From: DASXUX01 sp036504595
GTDB taxonomy: Bacteria > Planctomycetota > SZUA-567 > H5-PLA8
Assembly (NCBI GenBank): GCA_036504595.1
Contig: DASXUX010000043.1
Span: 1 to 64,000, forward strand
Length of the DNA stretch: 64,000 nucleotides
Reading direction: 5' to 3'
How positions within the stretch are numbered: position 1 is the first letter of the stretch; every line of letters begins with the position of its first letter. A program made the translations under genes and the position numbers. The notes beneath the pieces were generated by a model, which saw only the letters and a list, made by a program, of their open reading frames with translations, was not told where the DNA came from and did not search any database. Positions 51,281 to 59,036 of this stretch are shown piece after piece.

Positions 51281-53275
51281 TCAGTCCTCCAGCGTTTCCA
51301 CCGCCAGCGCCCCGTGCGCTCGCAGCAACTCGGCCGTCTGTTCCACGTGGAACTGCGCATCCTTCGCTTCGATAGAAATGAAGAACCGGTCGTCCGTCGC
51401 GCGCCGGAAGCGCGGACGCTTGAAGAGCGAGCTGTAAAGCTCCGGCAGACGATTGAGCGCGAACATTCCCAAAACCGCTCCAAGCGACGCGAACAGAATG
51501 GTGGTCTCAAACATCACCGGAATGTTCGCCGGCACGCTGAAGAGCGGCTTGCCGCTGATCAGGAGGGGATAATCAAACGTGTTGCAGAACCACTGCAGCC
51601 CCAAACCGGCCAGCGCGCCGGTCACACCCGCCGCAAAGACCAGCAGCGGCAGCGGCGTGGGCCGCAGGCCCATGGCTTTATCGAGTCCATGCACCGCATA
51701 CGGCGTGTGCGCGTCCCACTTCGTGTAGCCGGCGTCGCGCACAGCGGCGGCGGCGTGGAGAAGCGACTGTGGCGACTCGTATTCGGCAAGCAAGCCTTCC
51801 GTCGCGCCCTTCGTCTCAGGCTCTTGGCTCTTAGCTCTTAGCTCTTGGCTTTCGCCTCCGGTAGGCGAGGTCTCCCCGTCTCCCCGTCCCCCCGTCTCCC
51901 CGTCCTTCTGTTCCCCGTGCCCATGCAACAAGGGTTTGATTTCCGCCATCGCCAGCATCGGCAGGTAGCGGCAGAAGAGCAGGAAGCAGGTGAAGAACAG
52001 GCCGAAGCTGCCGATGAAGGTGAGGATCTCAACCCAGGACGGCGCGTAGTAGCCCCAGCTTGAGGGCAGGTAATCGGCCGAGAGTGAACTGACGATGATC
52101 ACGAAGCGTTCGAACCACATGCCCACGTTGACCAGGATGCAGATCGCGAACAGCGCCCACAGGTTCTGGCGGAACCATTTGAACCAGAAGAGCTGCGGGA
52201 CGAACACGTTGCAGGTCACCATGATCCAGTAGCCCCACGCGTAATCGCCGCGCGCGCGGTACAGGAACACGAAGCCTTCGTACGGATCGCCGCTGTACCA
52301 GCCGTGGAAGAATTCGATGACGTAGGCGAAGGCAACCATCATGCCGGTGGCCAGAATCAGCCTGGCCATCACGTCCAGATGGCGCATGGTCACGAAATCC
52401 TTCAGCCCGAAGAACTGCCGCGCCGGAAGCAGCAACGTCAGCACCATCGCCATGCCGCTGAAGATGGCTCCAGCGACGAAGTACGGTGGGAAGATCGTCG
52501 TGTGCCAGCCGGGAACCTGAGAGACCGCGAAATCGAAGCTCACCACCGAATGAACGCTGAGCACCAGCGGCGTCGCCAGAGCGGCCAGCAGCAGGTAGGC
52601 CTTCTCGTAAACCTGCCAGTGACGGTTCGAGCCGCGCCAGCCGAGCGCGAAAAGGCCGTAGAGGAACTGCCGCAGCTTGGTCTTGGAGCGATCGCGCAGG
52701 CTGGCCAGGTCGGGGATCATCCCGACGTACCAGAACAGCAGCGATACGGTGAAGTACGTGCTGACCGCGAACACGTCCCACAGCAGCGGGCTGCGGAATT
52801 GCGGCCAGACGCTCATCTGGTTGGGGTACGGCGCGAGCCAATACGCCAGCCAGGGGCGGCCGATGTGGATGCCCGGGAAGAGGCCCGCGCAGATGACGGC
52901 GAAAATCGTCATGGCTTCGGCGAAACGGTTGATGCTGGTGCGCCATTTTTGCCGGCAGAGGAACAGGATTGCGCTGATGAGCGTTCCGGCGTGGCCGATG
53001 CCGACCCAGAACACGAAATTCGTGATGTCCCAGCCCCACGCGACCGGCACGCGCAAGTTCCACACGCCGACGCCAGTCCAGAACAGATACGCGACCATCA
53101 GGCCCAGCACACCGAGCACGCTCACCGAGATCCCGAACGCGATGTACCACGCCTTCGGCGGCCGCGGCTGTTCGACGATGCCGCACACTGTCGAGGTCAC
53201 CGATGACAGCCCGTGTCCGCCGTCGATGAGGACGGGGGGCTGAGGGGCGTGGGCTTCTAGTTTGCGGTCGGTCAT
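51281..53275 (-). CDS. actC-actD: Fused alternative complex III subunits ActC and ActD
   Basis: Residues 1 to about 450 are ActC: ten membrane helices of the NrfD/PsrC fold (GWDITNFVFWVGIGHAGTLI, VHSVVSFDFAVSQVPGWHTT, YVIEFFHGWYSG), the quinol-binding membrane subunit. Residues about 490-664 are ActD (DUF3341): LLAEYESPQSLLHAAAAVRDAGY, DAHTPYAVHGLDKAMGL, two helices and a C-terminal FISIEAKDAQF. In well-known complexes these are separate genes. Here they are joined by a hydrophilic linker (about 455-487; ETGGRGDGE, SQELRAKSQEP) encoded entirely by repeats at 51816-51912. No stop or new start lies at the junction. Confidence 0.93.
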   Translation of the reverse strand: MTDRKLEAHAPQPPVLIDGGHGLSSVTSTVCGIVEQPRPPKAWYIAFGISVSVLGVLGLMVAYLFWTGVGVWNLRVPVAWGWDITNFVFWVGIGHAGTLISAILFLCRQKWRTSINRFAEAMTIFAVICAGLFPGIHIGRPWLAYWLAPYPNQMSVWPQFRSPLLWDVFAVSTYFTVSLLFWYVGMIPDLASLRDRSKTKLRQFLYGLFALGWRGSNRHWQVYEKAYLLLAALATPLVLSVHSVVSFDFAVSQVPGWHTTIFPPYFVAGAIFSGMAMVLTLLLPARQFFGLKDFVTMRHLDVMARLILATGMMVAFAYVIEFFHGWYSGDPYEGFVFLYRARGDYAWGYWIMVTCNVFVPQLFWFKWFRQNLWALFAICILVNVGMWFERFVIIVSSLSADYLPSSWGYYAPSWVEILTFIGSFGLFFTCFLLFCRYLPMLAMAEIKPLLHGHGEQKDGETGGRGDGETSPTGGESQELRAKSQEPETKGATEGLLAEYESPQSLLHAAAAVRDAGYTKWDAHTPYAVHGLDKAMGLRPTPLPLLVFAAGVTGALAGLGLQWFCNTFDYPLLISGKPLFSVPANIPVMFETTILFASLGAVLGMFALNRLPELYSSLFKRPRFRRATDDRFFISIEAKDAQFHVEQTAELLRAHGALAVETLED
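51816..51912. repeat. In-gene repeat joining actC to actD
   Basis: GGCTCTTGGCTCTTAGCTCTT units, a short GCCTCCGGTAGGCGAGG hairpin and CCCCGTCTCCCCGTCC units lie exactly between the ActC and ActD domains, in frame with both. Confidence 0.88.
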
Positions 53276-53296
53276 CGCTCTCTAATCTCGCAGCCT

Positions 53297-53391
53297 CCGG
53301 GAACCCCTCCCCCGGCCCCTCCCCGAAACGGGGAGGGGAGTACGGCCCCCCCTTCCCGCATCGGGAAGGGGGTTGGGGGGTTAGGTTCCAC
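53297..53391. repeat. Composite palindrome between actB and actC
   Basis: CCCCTCCCC...GGGGAGGGG and CCCTTCCCGCATCGGGAAGGGGG units with the GGGGGGTTAGGTTCC tail fill the gap between actB and actC. It is the same composite as the in-frame inserts of actB. Confidence 0.88.
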
Positions 53392-53396
53392 GCTGG

Positions 53397-56300
53397 TCAC
53401 TTCCCTGCTGCCCCTTCTTTCTCTTCTGTCGTCGAAGGGTTCCACACTTTGGCCAAGTACTGCGTGCGCGGCTTCGTGTTCAACTGTTCCAGCAACCCGT
53501 ACGCGCGCGGGCTGGCGGCTTGCTTGGCGACGGCGCTGTTCGGGTCGTTCATGTCGCCGAAGACGATGGCTTGAGCCGGACACACCTGCGCGCAGGCCGG
53601 GACGATCGCGCCATCTTTGAGCGGCTGATTGGCCTGCTTGGCGGCGGCGCGAGCGGCTTCGATGCGCTGCACGCAGTACGTGCATTTTTCCATCACGCCG
53701 CGGCTGCGCACGGTCACGTCCGGGTTATACATCAGCTTTTCGACCGGCGTGGTATCGAGATGATTGTTGAACCAGTTGAAGCGCCGCACTTTGTACGGGC
53801 AGTTGTTCGAACAGTAGCGCGTGCCCACGCAGCGGTTGTAGACCATGTCGTTGAGGCCTTCGCTGCTGTGAACGGTCGCGCCGACCGGGCAGACCTGTTC
53901 GCACGGCGCGTTTTCGCAGTGGACGCAGGCGACGGGCTGAACGCGCACCGTAACCCCTCCCCCGACCCCTCCCCCACTGGGGGAGGGGAGAACGGCTCCC
54001 CCTTCCCTTGTAGGGAAGGGGGCTGGGGGGTTAGGTTCGATGTACCGGTCGATGCGAATCCACTGCATCTGCCGGCCTTTGGCGACTTCTTCTTTGCCGA
54101 CGACGGGGATGTTGTTCTCCGCCTGGCAGGCCAGTACGCAGGCGCTGCAGCCGGTGCAGCGGGCCAGGTCGATGACCATGCCCCAGCGGTGGCCTTTGTA
54201 TTCGACGGGCGGGGAGAAGAGGGCGGTGCTGGCGTGCTCGCCGGGAACCCCACCCCCGGCCCCTCCCCGATGCGGGGAGGGGAGAACGGCTCCCCCTTCC
54301 CGCGTCGGGAAGGGGGCTGGGGGGTTAGGTTCCTGTGCGAACTTGGGATTGTTTTGATAGGTGCGGAGGTCGCCCGAGCGGGCCAAGGTAGGCGCGCGCT
54401 CAGCGGCCGCGGCCGTGGCGACCTCACTGGTAATCTTGTGGTCTTGCGTCGTGGCGAATTTGTAGCGACCACCGAGGCGCGTCATCTTCGCGCCGGTGGC
54501 GTAGTGCATGGCTTTGCTGGTGCGCAGAGCGTACGTGTTGAAGCCGACTTTTTCGCCGCCGAAGCTGCGCCCGTAGCCGAGCGGCAGAATCACCGTGTCT
54601 TTCGCGACGCCCGGCAGCGTGAAGATGGCGATTTCCAGCGAGCGGCCGTTGACTTCCAGCTTCACCATGTCGCCGTAGCCAACATTCTGTTCGCGCGCCG
54701 TTTCGGGCGAAATGATCGCCGCGTTGTCCCAGGTGAGCTTGGTGATCGGGTCGGGCAGCTCCTGCAGCCAGCCGTTCTGGGCGAAGCGGCCGTCGTAGAG
54801 GCGGTAGTCGGGGACGAAGAGGAGGTCGAGGCCGGGGGAGGCGTTCACTTGCTCCAGCGCCACAATCTCAAATGGCTCATGCTGCTCGCCATTTGAGCGC
54901 GCCGGCGCTGGCGGCGTCACGCCATTGTGGAGCGCCTTGCGCCAAGCGCCTTCGAAGTCGTTTGGCTTCAGCGTCTCCTTGAACGCACGGCGGACTAGGT
55001 CATAGCCCTTGAGCGGCTGCTCACCGAGAACAAGCGCGAGAACTTCGATTGGCGTTTTGCCGCTATACAGCGGTTCGATCAGCGGCTGCTGCATACAAAG
55101 CGTGCCGCCAGACGAACAAGCATCGCCCCAGCTTTCCAATACGTGTGCGCGCGGCAAATGCCACGTACAGGCAGCCGAAGTCTCATCTTCGTAGAGACTC
55201 AAATGGGCGCTGGTCGGCACCTGTTTGAGCTTCTGTTCAAAATCCAAGTCCATTGGTCCGCTGTAGGCGGGGTTGCCACCAAAGATAAGGAGTGTTTCGA
55301 CTTCGCCCCGATCGATTGCACCAGCGAGTGCGGCAATATCGTTAACGCTACTGGTGTTCTGGGCGGCAAAGACCTCCCAAGACCCTATATGCGCTCGACA
55401 GTCTGCGGAGGCTTGAGCCAAAACAGGCGGCAGCCCTGTCACCTCGTCGGAACTTTCGATCGATGCGAGGAACTTCGCGTAAAGCGCCTTTAGCTCCGAG
55501 GGCTTGACGGCCAGCCGATGATCGGCCATCGCGCCCGTGATCGTCAGGCCGCACTCGACCACGTAAAGGCGGTTCATCTTTCCGTCGGGATTGCGCCTAG
55601 AGACAAAATCGCGCGTGTACTTCAGCGCGCCGGGATGGTTGCCTAAAATATCGCAGTCGAAGCACACAATCACGTCGGCTATTGGGAGATTACGGAGCCA
55701 ATCGTGGCTGGCGCGTTCGATTGGCTCATACTCATACCACTTGCTCTCCGGCAGAGCGGCTTCAAGCCGTTTTCGCATGTCGGCGAGCGTGATGGAACTC
55801 GACGCTTCGCTGAGGATGTGGAGGCCTTTGCCCTTCTTCTCGCGGAGGGGCTTGAGCGCGGCGGCGAAGTCGTCCCAGGTGGCGGTGAGCTGCTGGCCGC
55901 CGGGGGCTCGGCGGACGATGCGCTGACTGCGGTTGGGGTCGTACATCTCCAGCAGCAGGGCTTGAGCGTACGCGCTGGTCGCGCCGCGGTTGATCGGGTG
56001 CAGCGGGTTGCCTTCGACCTTGATCGGGCGGCCGTCGTAGCTCTTCACCAGCAGGCCTTCGGCCACGCCGCCGAGCTCGAAGCACGTGGCGTAATTTACG
56101 GGCACGCCGGGCGTGCGGCCGTCGGGGCGCTTGCTTTCGGTCGCGAGTTTCTGTTCGGGCCAGAAGACGCAGCCATTCAGTCCGGCCAGAGCCAGCGAGG
56201 CGCCCATCAGTTGAACGAAGCGGCGGCGCGAGACGGGGTCTTCCAGCAGCGGGGCTTGAGCGGGAAAGCGGTCTTGGACGAATTGGCGGAAGGCGGGGGT

Positions 56301-56561
56301 GGTCGAGAGCTCTTCGAGGCTGGAGGCTTGAGGCTTGAGGCTTGAGGCGCCGCAAGTGGCCCCCTCACCCCTAAGCCCTCTCCCTCGCGGGGGAGAGGGG
56401 GACCGGAGCGGCGCATCGTCCGACGCGCAAACCCCTCCCCCGGCCCCTCCCCGATGCGGGGAGGGGAGAACTGCATGCGGCTCCCCCTTCCCTTCGAGGG
56501 AAGGGGGCTGGGGGGTTAGGTTTGCGTCTTGGCTCACTGGCCGTTCCTCAGTACTTAGCAC
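53397..56561 (-). CDS. actB: Alternative complex III Fe-S subunit ActB, with three repeat inserts
   Basis: The 1054-residue protein is the molybdopterin-oxidoreductase-like plus ferredoxin subunit of alternative complex III. The leader-like SRRRFVQLMGASLALAG follows at about residue 108. A large domain (about 130-735) resembles molybdopterin enzymes, though ActB is thought to carry no cofactor. The ferredoxin domain holds four cluster motifs (CTGCSACVLACQ, CVHCENAPCEQVCP, CVGTRYCSNNCP and CTYC...CAQVCP). Three in-frame inserts are repeat-encoded: residues about 13-81 (before the leader), about 743-774 (before the Fe-S domain) and about 842-870 (between the first and second cluster motifs). 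The protein is therefore some 130 residues longer than expected. Confidence 0.93.
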   Translation of the reverse strand: MLSTEERPVSQDANLTPQPPSLEGKGEPHAVLPSPHRGGAGGGVCASDDAPLRSPSPPRGRGLRGEGATCGASSLKPQASSLEELSTTPAFRQFVQDRFPAQAPLLEDPVSRRRFVQLMGASLALAGLNGCVFWPEQKLATESKRPDGRTPGVPVNYATCFELGGVAEGLLVKSYDGRPIKVEGNPLHPINRGATSAYAQALLLEMYDPNRSQRIVRRAPGGQQLTATWDDFAAALKPLREKKGKGLHILSEASSSITLADMRKRLEAALPESKWYEYEPIERASHDWLRNLPIADVIVCFDCDILGNHPGALKYTRDFVSRRNPDGKMNRLYVVECGLTITGAMADHRLAVKPSELKALYAKFLASIESSDEVTGLPPVLAQASADCRAHIGSWEVFAAQNTSSVNDIAALAGAIDRGEVETLLIFGGNPAYSGPMDLDFEQKLKQVPTSAHLSLYEDETSAACTWHLPRAHVLESWGDACSSGGTLCMQQPLIEPLYSGKTPIEVLALVLGEQPLKGYDLVRRAFKETLKPNDFEGAWRKALHNGVTPPAPARSNGEQHEPFEIVALEQVNASPGLDLLFVPDYRLYDGRFAQNGWLQELPDPITKLTWDNAAIISPETAREQNVGYGDMVKLEVNGRSLEIAIFTLPGVAKDTVILPLGYGRSFGGEKVGFNTYALRTSKAMHYATGAKMTRLGGRYKFATTQDHKITSEVATAAAAERAPTLARSGDLRTYQNNPKFAQEPNPPAPFPTREGGAVLPSPHRGGAGGGVPGEHASTALFSPPVEYKGHRWGMVIDLARCTGCSACVLACQAENNIPVVGKEEVAKGRQMQWIRIDRYIEPNPPAPFPTREGGAVLPSPSGGGVGGGVTVRVQPVACVHCENAPCEQVCPVGATVHSSEGLNDMVYNRCVGTRYCSNNCPYKVRRFNWFNNHLDTTPVEKLMYNPDVTVRSRGVMEKCTYCVQRIEAARAAAKQANQPLKDGAIVPACAQVCPAQAIVFGDMNDPNSAVAKQAASPRAYGLLEQLNTKPRTQYLAKVWNPSTTEEKEGAAGK
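53951..54036. repeat. In-gene palindrome, actB insert 3
   Basis: CCCCTCCCCCGACCCCTCCC...GGGAGGGG and CCCTTCCC...GGGAAGGGGG units encode NPPAPFPTREGGAVLPSPSG inside the ferredoxin domain, between cluster motifs 1 and 2. Confidence 0.9.
54240..54331. repeat. In-gene palindrome, actB insert 2
   Basis: The same composite as insert 3, in the same reading frame (NPPAPFPTREGGAVLPSPHR), at the border of the molybdopterin-like and Fe-S domains. Confidence 0.9.
56318..56522. repeat. In-gene composite repeat, actB insert 1
   Basis: GAGGCTTGAGGCTTGAGG units, a CCCTCTCCC palindrome, a CCCTCCCC palindrome and a CCCTTCCC palindrome follow each other. They encode about 68 residues (QPPSLEGKGEP, PSPHRGGAGGGV, RSPSPPRGRGLRGEG) before the leader of ActB. 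The CCCTTCCC unit is read in a different frame than in inserts 2 and 3. Confidence 0.88.
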
Positions 56562-56592
56562 TCAGAACTCAGCACTTCTTTTCGCCTCTCCT

Positions 56593-56632
56593 GCACGGGC
56601 AGCCGACAGCTAACAGAGGCTGCCCGTGGCAC
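56593..56632. repeat. 40-bp palindrome GCACGGGCAGCC...GGCTGCCCGTGGCAC
   Basis: It has a 12-bp stem and the loop GACAGCTAACAGA, between actA and actB. A copy with one base difference lies at 62443-62482, and a half copy at 62490-62507. The GTGGCAC end (minus-strand GTGCCAC) recalls the REP head. Confidence 0.88.
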
Positions 56633-56638
56633 ATATGG

Positions 56639-57295
56639 CTACCGATGACATGTGGAGCAATCCGTCCGCGGGTTGATGTTTTTCTCTTTGCGCAAACGCG
56701 TGCCGAGTTGCACTGGGTCTTCGGGCGCGATCCAGCCCATGTTCGTGACTTGATCGGTCGGGCGTAAGTTCGGTTCGGGGTTGCGATGGCAGTCCAAGCA
56801 CCAGCTCATGGACAGCGTCTGGACTTGAGCGACGGTGTCCATGCGGTCGATTCGTCCGTGACAGGAGACACAGCCAACGCCGGCCTGAACGTGCGAACCG
56901 TGATTGAAATAAACGTACTGCGGCAGGTCGTGGACCTTGATCCACTTCACCGGCATCCCAGCGGCGAAGGCTTCACGCATCGGCAGCAGCTTCGGGCTCT
57001 CGGGCAGGACGCTGGCGTGGCAGTTCATGCAGAACTGCGTGGCCGGCAGAGCGGCGAAAGCGTTGTTTTCAACCGTTGTGTGGCAGTAACGGCAGTCCAA
57101 GCCAAGCTTTCCAACATGCAGCGCGTGACTGTACGGGACTGGCTGCACTGGCGCATAGCCGACTGCCGTGGTCTTGGGGGACGCTCCATACCAGACCAGA
57201 AGAACGACATAAACCGGCGCGATGAGCAGCACCCCACCCACGGCGGGGCGAATGGTGTTGGTCCATTTGGGGAAGGCAAAGCTGCTGTCGCTCAT
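56639..57295 (-). CDS. actA: Alternative complex III pentahaem cytochrome c subunit ActA
   Basis: The 218-residue protein has one N-terminal membrane helix (GGVLLIAPVYVVLLVWYGAS) and five haem-binding motifs (CRYCH, CMNCH, CVSCH, CLDCH, CSTCH), as expected for ActA. It is the entry cytochrome of the complex and lies outside the membrane. I start at the ATG at 57295 (MSDSSFAFPKW); a GTG 14 codons upstream is possible, and neither has a strong ribosome site. It is the first act gene of the operon, after ctaA. Confidence 0.93.
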   Translation of the reverse strand: MSDSSFAFPKWTNTIRPAVGGVLLIAPVYVVLLVWYGASPKTTAVGYAPVQPVPYSHALHVGKLGLDCRYCHTTVENNAFAALPATQFCMNCHASVLPESPKLLPMREAFAAGMPVKWIKVHDLPQYVYFNHGSHVQAGVGCVSCHGRIDRMDTVAQVQTLSMSWCLDCHRNPEPNLRPTDQVTNMGWIAPEDPVQLGTRLRKEKNINPRTDCSTCHR

Positions 57296-57402
57296 CACGA
57301 TTGGAAAAGAGTCGCCGGTTCCACTCCAAGCTTGCACACTGTTTCAGGCTGCCCACGCAAAACCAATCTAGCCGATCTTATATTCCATGTTCACGGGCAG
57401 TC

Positions 57403-57440
57403 TGCAAATATTATAGCAAAGATATAGCCAGTTTTCCATT
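57403..57440 (-). promoter_or_regulatory. Candidate promoter ahead of actA
   Basis: The gap between ctaA and actA is AT-rich. On the minus strand TATAAT lies at 57415-57410; the -35 position holds a poor match (TGGAAA). A transcript starting near 57403 would have a leader of about 110 nt. A candidate only. Confidence 0.35.
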
Positions 57441-57449
57441 CTGGCTGGC

Positions 57450-58931
57450 CTATTCCGCCAAGCGCACGGCCTCGGGGCCTTGCTGCGTCTGAGGTGACTC
57501 AACCAGCAGTCGGCGGCTCCACACCAGCAGCAGCACGGCACACCCCAGCAGCAATACGCCGCAGCTCTGATGGCTGCTGGTGGAGATCACCTGGACAAGC
57601 GCCGATGATTTCCGTTCCATCACAAAGCCAAGAGTGAAAAGCCCAACCACGCCTAAGCTCACCTGCAGCCCTATGAGGAACATAAGCGCCCGCGCAATCC
57701 GAGAAAGAATTGCGCATTGTGAATAAAGACCCCACGTGCGCACGCCCGCCACGACGGCCACTACCAAGGCCAAGCCCGCTCCGGTCATGTGCAGATGCAG
57801 TAGATGAGTGGTATGGCGCACGATCGCGCCCGAAATGAGTTGCAGCACCAGAAGCGCGACCAAAGCAACATGCAGAATCCGGTCGCTGCGAGTTCGCCGC
57901 GAACTGTATTGAGTCGGCTGCTGCCACGCTCGGGAGGAAAACGCGGTCCATGCGACCAGAAGCGAGAAGAAGAGTTGCGCGGTGATCCCGTGCACAATCG
58001 CCAACGTGGTGCTCGGCGCCATCTGTTCGCGAGATGTACTCAGCGTGAAGTGGCCGATCACGCGCAGCCCGCCGAGAACGCCCTGCGTGATCACCAGCAG
58101 CAGCGCGACCACCGAGAACAGCTTCAGCCAGCGCGGCGAAGCGCTCCAAAGCGTTCGCACGACCAGCACCAGCGTGGTCAGGCCGACGAGTGTTCCCAGC
58201 AGGCGATGGCTGTGTTCGTAATAAATGCCGCCGGACATTTTGGAGATCGGATAGAAGAACATGAGGTAGCCGAAGCTGTTCGGCCAGTCGGGCACTTGCA
58301 GCCCGGCGCTGAAGCTGGTGACCAGGCCGCCGACGAAGATGAGCAGGAAGGTTGCGGCGGCGGCGATGGCCGTCAGGATCATTTCCCAATCAAGAGAAGG
58401 ACGGGGAGACGGGGGGACGGGGAGACGGGGAGAAACGGAAGGCTCTTGGCTCTTGGCTCTTAGCTCTTGGCTCTTGGGCGCAAGCGCATCAACAGCCTTC
58501 CCTGAACCCTGAACCCTGAACCCTGAACCCAGCAGTGCTCCCAGCGCGGCCAGAACTGCGCCGGCCAGAATTGACCCCGGCACGAACAGCGCCGCCGACG
58601 ACGAAAGCGAGTTCGGCGTCTTGCCGCTCGCCACGCCGAGGACGATCAGCAGGTTGAGCACGGCCGAAAGCGTGCCGGCCCACAGGCCGCCGCGCCAGCC
58701 GCGGTCTGCAAAACGGCCGGCGGCGATTCCGCCGGCGATCATGCACGCGATCAGGAGCGCGAAGAGCACACCGGCGGGAACGGCGGCGGCGACATCGCCT
58801 GGCGGCGGGGCGCTGAGGTCCGCTCCAATTCCACCCAGGGGAATGCGGCAGAAGAAGCCGACGGCCCACATCAGCACGCTGGTGCCGAAGCCCAGAGCCA
58901 GAATGTCCGCACGCGTCTTGTCGTTTCGCAT
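57450..58931 (-). CDS. ctaA: Haem A synthase CtaA/COX15 with an extra N-terminal domain
   Basis: The 493-residue protein ends with an eight-helix CtaA/COX15 domain (about 180-480) carrying its haem-ligand histidines: YYEHSHRLLG, IVHGITAQ, THLLHLHMTG and SSHQSCG. It oxidises the haem O methyl group to haem A for subunit I. The first 130 residues hold about four additional helices (YrzE/DUF-like; unrecognised) not found in ordinary CtaA. The two parts are joined by a repeat-encoded linker (about 132-178: GSGFRVQGSG, ALAPKSQELRAKSQEP, SPRLPVPPSPRPS), so two genes may have been fused. I start at the ATG at 58931 (GGAAAG upstream). It is first in the operon. A ctaB gene is not in the window. Confidence 0.9.
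   Translation of the reverse strand: MRNDKTRADILALGFGTSVLMWAVGFFCRIPLGGIGADLSAPPPGDVAAAVPAGVLFALLIACMIAGGIAAGRFADRGWRGGLWAGTLSAVLNLLIVLGVASGKTPNSLSSSAALFVPGSILAGAVLAALGALLGSGFRVQGSGKAVDALAPKSQELRAKSQEPSVSPRLPVPPSPRPSLDWEMILTAIAAAATFLLIFVGGLVTSFSAGLQVPDWPNSFGYLMFFYPISKMSGGIYYEHSHRLLGTLVGLTTLVLVVRTLWSASPRWLKLFSVVALLLVITQGVLGGLRVIGHFTLSTSREQMAPSTTLAIVHGITAQLFFSLLVAWTAFSSRAWQQPTQYSSRRTRSDRILHVALVALLVLQLISGAIVRHTTHLLHLHMTGAGLALVVAVVAGVRTWGLYSQCAILSRIARALMFLIGLQVSLGVVGLFTLGFVMERKSSALVQVISTSSHQSCGVLLLGCAVLLLVWSRRLLVESPQTQQGPEAVRLAE
58396..58536. repeat. In-gene composite repeat in ctaA
   Basis: GACGGGGAGACGGGG units, GGCTCTTGGCTCTTAGC units and CCCTGAACCCTGAACCC units are arranged in order and read in frame. 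They separate the unknown N-terminal helices from the CtaA core. Confidence 0.88.
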
Positions 58932-58993
58932 CGTTTCTTTCCAAACACACGGCAAGCGCACGGTATTCCGAGTTGGGCAAAGCGCTAACGACG

Positions 58994-59036
58994 GGGTTCA
59001 GGGTTCAGGCCCTGACCCCCGAACCCCGAACCCTAT
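58994..59036. repeat. GGGTTCA / CCCTGAACCC units in inverted order
   Basis: GGGTTCAGGGTTCAGGCCCTGACCCCCGAACCC forms a short imperfect hairpin immediately 3' of the esterase gene, which it may help terminate. Confidence 0.7.
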
